From contig CAKTQE010000027.1 of assembly GCA_934593275.1 (NCBI GenBank), positions 1-26,435 on the forward strand: a DNA stretch of 26,435 nucleotides, written 5' to 3'. A program made the position numbers and the translations under genes. Below the pieces are notes generated by a model, which worked only from the letters and a program-made list of their open reading frames with translations, searched no databases and had not been told where the DNA came from. Position 1 is the first letter of the stretch; the number at the start of each line of letters is the position of its first letter. The stretch comes from an uncultured Oscillospiraceae bacterium (GTDB lineage Bacteria; Bacillota; Clostridia; Oscillospirales; Oscillospiraceae). This document shows, in pieces, positions 22,223-26,435 of this stretch.

Positions 22223-22242
22223 GAAGCACCGGTTTGTGCTTC
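22223..22242 (-). other. 5' leader hairpin of repeat-protein mRNA
   Basis: GAAGCAC and GTGCTTC form a perfect 7-bp stem with a 6-base loop near the 5' end of the expected transcript, before the ribosome binding site. It may stabilise the mRNA. Confidence 0.45.
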
Positions 22243-22250
22243 GTGATACC

Positions 22251-22282
22251 AGCATACCGCCTGTTCCTCAAGGGAACCTCAA
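22251..22282 (-). promoter_or_regulatory. PhoB-like activated promoter, site 1 (repeat-protein gene)
   Basis: On the minus strand: TTGAGG (22277-22282), N5, TTGAGG (22266-22271), N9, TATGCT (22251-22256). The 11-base direct repeat stands in place of a normal -35, as in PhoB-class promoters. The same layout occurs at 25276-25307 and 25810-25841. Confidence 0.75.
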
Positions 22283-22299
22283 AAAGAAGTAAAAACATC

Positions 22300-22336
22300 A
22301 AAAAAGCTGCCCCAGGCGGTTTCCACCAGAGGCAGC
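22300..22336 (-). terminator. Intrinsic terminator after esterase gene
   Basis: On the minus strand GCTGCCTCTGG pairs with CCTGGGGCAGC (six perfect pairs at the base, G-U and mismatches above), followed by TTTTTT. It separates the two-component/esterase operon from the repeat-protein promoter. Confidence 0.8.
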
Positions 22337-22347
22337 ATAGAAAGGTT

Positions 22348-23367
22348 TTATGATTCTTCCAGCCAGCTTACAAGGCCGTAGTCTCCCAGATAGGCCTGGG
22401 CGGGAACGCCAAAATGGTCGGTTTCCGGGAGTTCTGTGAGCTTGGCATCGTATCCCGCAGCCACCAGGGCGTTTACAAAGTCCCGGGTGGTCTGGGGATC
22501 GACAACGGTATCGTCTGTACCCACAAAGGCATAAACCTGGGTATTGGCAAAGGCTCTTCGGTTTTCGGGGGTGTCACGGATGCTGCCGGACAGCGGAGCC
22601 ACCCGGGCAAAATAGCCGGGGTGGGCAGCGGCAATGGCCCAGGCACCGGTGCCGCCCATGCTGTGACCCGTCAGGGAAATTTTGGCGGTATCGATGTCGT
22701 ATTCCCGGACAAGGACCTGGATCATATCCATAATGGTCGTGTCCATGTCGGCCCAACCCTTATACGCTGAGGGAAGCTGGGGAATCAACACATAGCAGGA
22801 CAGCACCCCCAGACTGCCGTTCTGGAGATATTGGGGAAACCCGTCTGCCTGGGTGATCAGGCTCAAATCACTGCCCTTGCCGCTTCCGCCGTGGAGATAG
22901 ACCACCAGGCCGGGGCAACCGGAGGGGTTCTCCGGGGTATAGAGCCAACAGCGGACACTGCTTCCATCCGATAGAGTCAAGGTGGTTTCATTCATGCCCG
23001 TGGGCTTGGAAGCGGCTCTCGGTTCCGGTGCGGCATCCCGTGCCTTTTCCCCAGGCATTTCCGTTCTTGCCTGGGCCGGAGCCTGGGCAGGGGGAAGCGT
23101 AGGGGCCTCTGTAGGCATTTCCGCAGGGGCTTCTGTGGAAGCCGCTTCTGTATTTTCAGGAATGCCGGTTTCTTCCGGCTGGGATTCCCGGGGCTTTTGA
23201 ATGGGTTCGGTTTCCGCCGGTGGGGTGGGCATGGTAGGAGGCGGCTCGGTGGGGCGGGTGTTTTCCAGCCAGGTCACCTGAACACCGGAGGAATCCAGCC
23301 TGTTCTCCCCGGCGCAGCCGGACAGGAGCAGGAGCAATATCAACAAGAGAATATGGATTTTACGCAT
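22348..23367 (-). CDS. Lipoprotein alpha/beta-hydrolase (esterase) with proline-rich linker
   Basis: The 339-residue protein starts with a lipoprotein signal (LLLLLSGC, C18). A Pro/Thr/Glu/Ala-rich linker (about 36-122) typical of surface proteins follows, then an alpha/beta-hydrolase of about 215 residues. The oxyanion loop is VVYLHGGSGKG, the nucleophile S236 lies in TGHSMGGTGA, the acid is probably D286 or D290, and the histidine is H318 (ETDHFG). It resembles feruloyl-esterase/PHB-depolymerase-like and prolyl-oligopeptidase-like hydrolases, so it may cut ester links in cell-surface or dietary polymers outside the membrane. The ATG lies 12 bases after the kinase stop behind GAAAGGAAG, making it the third gene of the operon. 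Confidence 0.85.
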   Translation of the reverse strand: MRKIHILLLILLLLLSGCAGENRLDSSGVQVTWLENTRPTEPPPTMPTPPAETEPIQKPRESQPEETGIPENTEAASTEAPAEMPTEAPTLPPAQAPAQARTEMPGEKARDAAPEPRAASKPTGMNETTLTLSDGSSVRCWLYTPENPSGCPGLVVYLHGGSGKGSDLSLITQADGFPQYLQNGSLGVLSCYVLIPQLPSAYKGWADMDTTIMDMIQVLVREYDIDTAKISLTGHSMGGTGAWAIAAAHPGYFARVAPLSGSIRDTPENRRAFANTQVYAFVGTDDTVVDPQTTRDFVNALVAAGYDAKLTELPETDHFGVPAQAYLGDYGLVSWLEES

Positions 23368-23379
23368 AAATGCTTCCTT

Positions 23380-24561
23380 TCAAAGAACAACGGTAACGGC
23401 GATCTCCCGGGGTCCGGGCGCATGGACGGTGAGCTTGCCGTGATGCCGCTGGGTGATGGACAGGGCAATGGCCAGACCCAGTCCGGAGCCGGTAAGGGTC
23501 CCGGCGGTGCTGCCCCGGTAGAACCGCTCTGTAAAATGGGGCAGCTCCTCCGGGCGGATGTTTTCCGCAGTGTTGCGGACCTCCATGCACAGTCCAAGTC
23601 GTCTTTTTTCCAGGGCAAAGGATACCATACCCCCATCGGGGCAGTAATGGAAAGCATTGTCCAATAAAACGGTCATCAACTCTCTGAGGGCCTTTTCGTC
23701 CCCACGGTAGGAAAGGCCCGGAGTGATGCGGAGCCGGAAGTCCAGCCCCCGGCCCGGGGCAATGGCCTGATAGGAGGCGGCAACATCCTCGGCGGTATCG
23801 GAGATGGGGAAACGCAGAAAACTTTTCTGGTCGCTGCCCTCCTCCCAGCGGGCCAGGGTCACCAGCGACTGGGTCATTTCCGTCAGCCGTTTGGCCTGTT
23901 TTTCAATGTCGCAGAGCCATTCATTGTCCCCGTATTCCATTTGCAGCAGTTGGCTGTCTCCCAGAATCACCGCCACAGGGGTTTTGAGGGCATGACTGGC
24001 AGAAGTAACAAAAGCTTTCTGCTTTTCATGGGCTGCCACAAGCGGTGCTACCACTCGTCCGGACACCAGGCATAATGCCCCCCCGGTCAGTCCCAGGCCG
24101 GAAAGGCAGACCAGAATCAGCAGCTTTCGGGTCTCCCGAAAGGTTTCCAACGGCAGCTTTCGGGAAAGGAATAGGACCCGGACGCTCCGGCTTTCCCGAA
24201 TCACTGCGTAGCGATAGCCCTTTAAGTAGCCCCGCTGCGCACCGGTTTCCAGGGCTTGGCGGCCCAGATTCAGGGCAAGGGGTTCCTGCATATAGCCGGT
24301 ATGAGAAAGGTCTGCCTGGGCGGTATGGGTCCTGGGTTCCAAGGTCACGGTAAAATAGTGGGCATCCCCCAATTCCGGAGAAGCCGGGTCCCGGTCAATC
24401 AGCTCCAACAGGTGATCTGCCTTTTGGGCGATCTGGCTATAGCTGCGCAAAAGCACCACGCAGACAATGACACTTAGCAGCACCGCCGCCGCCAAAACCG
24501 CCAGCAGCACAAACCGGACCTGTAGACGCCACTTGAGGGCAGAAGATTTTTCCTGCTTCAT
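23380..24561 (-). CDS. Sensor histidine kinase of second two-component system
   Basis: I start at the ATG that overlaps the regulator stop (ATGA at 24558-24561). The product has 393 residues: TM1 about 16-38, an extracellular region of roughly 105 residues (40-145), TM2 about 147-168, and no clear HAMP domain. The H-box is FVTSASHALKTP with H190. The N-box is LLDNAFHYCPDGG, the G1 box is the Gram-positive variant VRNTAENI in place of DxGxG, then HFTERFYRG and GSGLGLAIAL. It should be an active kinase. The sensor region has the HYFTVTL...YAVIRES...VLFLSR pattern of many clostridial kinases. The ligand is unknown. Confidence 0.9.
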   Translation of the reverse strand: MKQEKSSALKWRLQVRFVLLAVLAAAVLLSVIVCVVLLRSYSQIAQKADHLLELIDRDPASPELGDAHYFTVTLEPRTHTAQADLSHTGYMQEPLALNLGRQALETGAQRGYLKGYRYAVIRESRSVRVLFLSRKLPLETFRETRKLLILVCLSGLGLTGGALCLVSGRVVAPLVAAHEKQKAFVTSASHALKTPVAVILGDSQLLQMEYGDNEWLCDIEKQAKRLTEMTQSLVTLARWEEGSDQKSFLRFPISDTAEDVAASYQAIAPGRGLDFRLRITPGLSYRGDEKALRELMTVLLDNAFHYCPDGGMVSFALEKRRLGLCMEVRNTAENIRPEELPHFTERFYRGSTAGTLTGSGLGLAIALSITQRHHGKLTVHAPGPREIAVTVVL

Positions 24562-25232
24562 GGCTTTTTCTCCAACATGTATCCGGCGTTTCGGCGGGTG
24601 GTGATCTGCAAATCCGAACCGATGGCCGCCAGTTTGCGCCGCAGATAGGAAATATAGGTCCATACCGTGTTGTCCTCTGCCCGGCTGTCCGGATTCCAGA
24701 TGTTTTCCAGAAAGCGGCCTGGTGCCACCAAAACATTGGGATTGCGCATCAGCAGGGCCATGGTCTGGTATTCCTTGTTGGCAAGGCGGTAACTGCCGCC
24801 GGGGGCGGAGAGTACAAAGGAATTGGTATCCAACCGGGTATTTCCCAGTTCCAACAGGTTCGTCTGCCGTGTCTCCGAAGGTCTGGTCAGCACCCGGAGC
24901 CTTGCCAGCAATTCCCGCAGGTCAAAGGGCTTGGTCAGATAGTCATTGGCCCCCAGGTCCAGTCCCGTAACCTTGTCCTCGATTTCCGCCTTGGCCGTGA
25001 GCATCAGCACGGGGACGGTGTTTTTCTCCTGCCGAATGGTGGAAAGAACCTGAAATCCGTCCATTTTCGGCATCATAATATCCAAAATAGCCCCGTCATA
25101 ACTGCCGACCCGCAAATATTCCAGGGCTTCCAGACCGTCCGCCACCGCATCGGTGCTGTAGTTGCTCTTTTCCAGCAGTGCCACCAGCACCCGGCGCAGG
25201 GAGGGGTCATCCTCCGCAATCAGTATTTTCAT
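24558..25232 (-). CDS. OmpR/PhoB-family response regulator of second two-component system
   Basis: The ATG at 25230-25232 is preceded by GAGG; the upstream in-frame ATG lies within the leader. The 224-residue protein has a canonical receiver: E7-D8-D9, phosphoacceptor D51 (AILDIMMPKMDG), T79, K101 (LTKPF). A winged-helix effector domain (about 130-224) follows, with NTVWTYISYLRRKL in the recognition region. It is expected to bind tandem 11-base repeats as a dimer. Such a repeat is present at its own promoter and at two neighbouring genes, so I infer autoactivation and a small local regulon. It is co-translated with the kinase and esterase. Confidence 0.92.
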   Translation of the reverse strand: MKILIAEDDPSLRRVLVALLEKSNYSTDAVADGLEALEYLRVGSYDGAILDIMMPKMDGFQVLSTIRQEKNTVPVLMLTAKAEIEDKVTGLDLGANDYLTKPFDLRELLARLRVLTRPSETRQTNLLELGNTRLDTNSFVLSAPGGSYRLANKEYQTMALLMRNPNVLVAPGRFLENIWNPDSRAEDNTVWTYISYLRRKLAAIGSDLQITTRRNAGYMLEKKP

Positions 25233-25275
25233 AGCATAACGCCTCTTTTGCAGATACTTTCGGTTCCCTGAACCC

Positions 25276-25307
25276 AATATAGACCGGGAACCTCAACGGA
25301 GCCTCAA
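25276..25307 (-). promoter_or_regulatory. PhoB-like activated promoter, site 2 (regulator-kinase-esterase operon)
   Basis: On the minus strand: TTGAGG (25302-25307), N5, TTGAGG (25291-25296), N9, TATATT (25276-25281). The regulator ATG is about 44 bases downstream of the -10. Spacing is identical to sites 1 and 3. Confidence 0.75.
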
Positions 25308-25398
25308 AAATGTCAGTTTTCAGGCTGTCTACTTCAAAAGTATAGCACAGCAGTGGTGGAATGGCCAGAAAAAATTATATTCCATGGGCAGGAACAGA

Positions 25399-25782
25399 CT
25401 ATGTATTCAGAATTCTCATAAAACACGCTTCCAACTGAGGCCGGGACAGTGGCTCAAAAATCCGGGCGGCAATGTCCAGGCCAAAAGGAAAGCTGTAGCC
25501 CTCATACGCCCGCATGGGTCCTATGATCACCAGTGGGATCTGGGGTACCGTCTGCCACAGCCCCAGAAGCATTGCGTTGGCTTCCGGCCCGGTAGCGGGT
25601 AGGTCTGTCAATATCACGTCAAATGATGCCGGACAGCTTTCAAACGTGGGGAGAAATGCCTGAATGCTCCGGCAAGCCGTCACCTTTGCGCCACCGGATT
25701 CCAGCATTTCCGTCAGCAAAGCCTGACGAGCAGCGGTTTCCTGCGCAAGGAGAATATTCAAATTCCAAAAACATGTGTCCAT
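25399..25782 (-). CDS. Stand-alone degenerate receiver-domain protein
   Basis: The start is the ATG at 25780-25782 behind AAAGGGG; the longer frame overlaps the promoter. The 127-residue protein has the alternating pattern of a CheY-like fold: beta-1 LNILLAQET, beta-3 FDVILTDLPATG, beta-4 IPLVIIGP and beta-5 AARIFEPLSRPQ. D60 stands at the phosphoacceptor position, but the acidic pair is replaced by Q14-E15, the Thr/Ser by G88, and the conserved Lys by E110. It is therefore an atypical receiver unlikely to be phosphorylated in the normal way. There is no output domain. The gene sits just upstream of, and shares its promoter type with, the second two-component operon, suggesting a decoy or modulator role. 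Confidence 0.75.
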   Translation of the reverse strand: MDTCFWNLNILLAQETAARQALLTEMLESGGAKVTACRSIQAFLPTFESCPASFDVILTDLPATGPEANAMLLGLWQTVPQIPLVIIGPMRAYEGYSFPFGLDIAARIFEPLSRPQLEACFMRILNT

Positions 25783-25809
25783 ATGGAATGCCCCTTTCTT
25801 TCTGGTATC

Positions 25810-25841
25810 AGCATCCCACAGAAGCCTTAACACAACCTCAA
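25810..25841 (-). promoter_or_regulatory. PhoB-like activated promoter, site 3 (degenerate receiver gene)
   Basis: On the minus strand: TTGAGG (25836-25841), N5, TTAAGG (25825-25830), N9, GATGCT (25810-25815). One base differs in the second half site and the -10 lacks the first T, so it should be weaker than sites 1 and 2. Confidence 0.65.
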
Positions 25842-25869
25842 AAATAGAGCGACACCGGCGTGGAGGAAT

Positions 25870-26395
25870 CATCTAGAACCAACGCAATGTAAAATCTGCC
25901 ACTTGAGAAGATTCCTCGACGCACTGCGTTCGCTCGGAATGACATGTCGGGGGGTGGTTCCGTTCAACCCTACAGGTTGTATTCGGGACGTGGCGGGCGG
26001 CAGATTGCCGCCCCTACAATACATTTATTCCGTATTTCCGTTTTTTTGACGTTTCTATCATCGTTTTGCATCAAAAAAACGCCAAAAACATGGCGCATTG
26101 ACGTAGGGGCGGCAACCTGCCGCCCGCCACGTTGGATGTATAACCTGTGGGGGTGAATGGTATGACCCAAAATACGGTACACCCACTGTAGCGGCGGCAA
26201 TCTGCCGCCATTGGCCGTAAGGCCACTCGTTGGACGTTCGTATCCGTAGCATCCCACGGAGCCAGCCCCTGGCGGGGCTGGAGTGGCGTTGGGTCAACGC
26301 CGCTACATTTGTACCATATATCAGGTGATACCATTCAACCAAACAGGTTGTATTTGCCACGTGGCGGGCGGCAGGTTGCCGCCCCTACTAGAGTG
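25870..26395. repeat. Right-hand palindromic repeat array
   Basis: This stretch has no supportable gene. It contains the half MITE-like end (25909-25945), the GGTTCCGTTCAACC connector (25958), and two GGCGGCA-type hairpins facing each other near 25996 and 26107. The long direct repeat copy B follows. The units match those in 600-1310 in a different order and orientation. Confidence 0.8.
26182..26388. repeat. Long direct repeat, copy B (partner at 1096-1302)
   Basis: It has the same length and orientation as copy A and nearly the same sequence, with small compensating indels near the GCCAGCCCC hairpin and after GCCGCTACATT. Immediately after it the sequence turns AT-rich (26390-26435), where nothing else could be identified before the window ends. 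Confidence 0.85.
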
Positions 26396-26435
26396 TTAAC
26401 ATAAAAACTTTACTTTTTTAAATTCATGTGCTATA

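Noticed and set aside
26058..26360. Open frames of 87-100 codons in the right repeat array
   Set aside because: They share translated peptides with the left array only because the DNA repeats; nothing indicates coding.

Overview
The window looks like a chromosomal segment of a GC-rich, gut-type anaerobic Clostridia, most likely an Oscillospiraceae/Ruminococcaceae relative. The reasons are strong GGAGG-type ribosome binding sites, Gram-positive style lipoproteins including the solute-binding protein, clostridial-type ECF sigma factor and two-component systems, a DcuC-type carrier, and intergenic arrays of GC-rich palindromes. No rRNA, tRNA, phage, transposase or CRISPR array was seen. The taxonomic call is inference.

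Layout. 1-479 (minus): 5' part of an ECF sigma factor with an ECF-like promoter. About 600-1310: gene-free mosaic of palindromic repeats. 1490-2671 (minus): AlaX-type tRNA-editing protein, divergent from 2869-4991 (plus), a zinc-dependent phospholipase C-like protein and a UMF1-type MFS carrier. 5108-6926 (plus): overlapping ydcF-like and M42 peptidase genes. 7072-10393 (plus): response regulator, histidine kinase and lipoprotein. 10470-14173 (minus): a heterodimeric ABC exporter pair of visibly lower GC, then an ArsR/SmtB regulator. 14356-20582 (minus): a catabolic locus (dcuC-like carrier, patB-like PLP enzyme, tctC, tctB, tctA, ridA), divergent from a FadR-type regulator at 20925-21686 (plus). 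21799-25782 (minus): a second two-component locus. 25870-26395: a second palindromic repeat array sharing a 207-bp direct copy with the left one.

How they may work together. The minus-strand locus at 21.8-25.8 kb is the most unusual part. It has an OmpR/PhoB-type regulator and kinase, a lipoprotein esterase co-transcribed with them, a small secreted protein made of 25 consecutive x-G-x-x tetrapeptides, and a stand-alone degenerate receiver protein. Three promoters in this locus (repeat protein, regulator, degenerate receiver) share the layout TTGAGG-N5-TTRAGG-N9-[TG]ATRYT. This is an 11-bp direct repeat placed as in PhoB-activated promoters. I infer an autoregulated surface-response regulon.

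The dcuC/patB/tct/ridA block reads as uptake and PLP-dependent breakdown of a small amino or carboxylic acid. RidA would remove the reactive imine released by the lyase, and the FadR-type regulator would act at operators in the divergent promoter region. A third regulatory observation is a TTTCCC...GGGAAA inverted repeat at three promoters between 2.69 and 5.07 kb.
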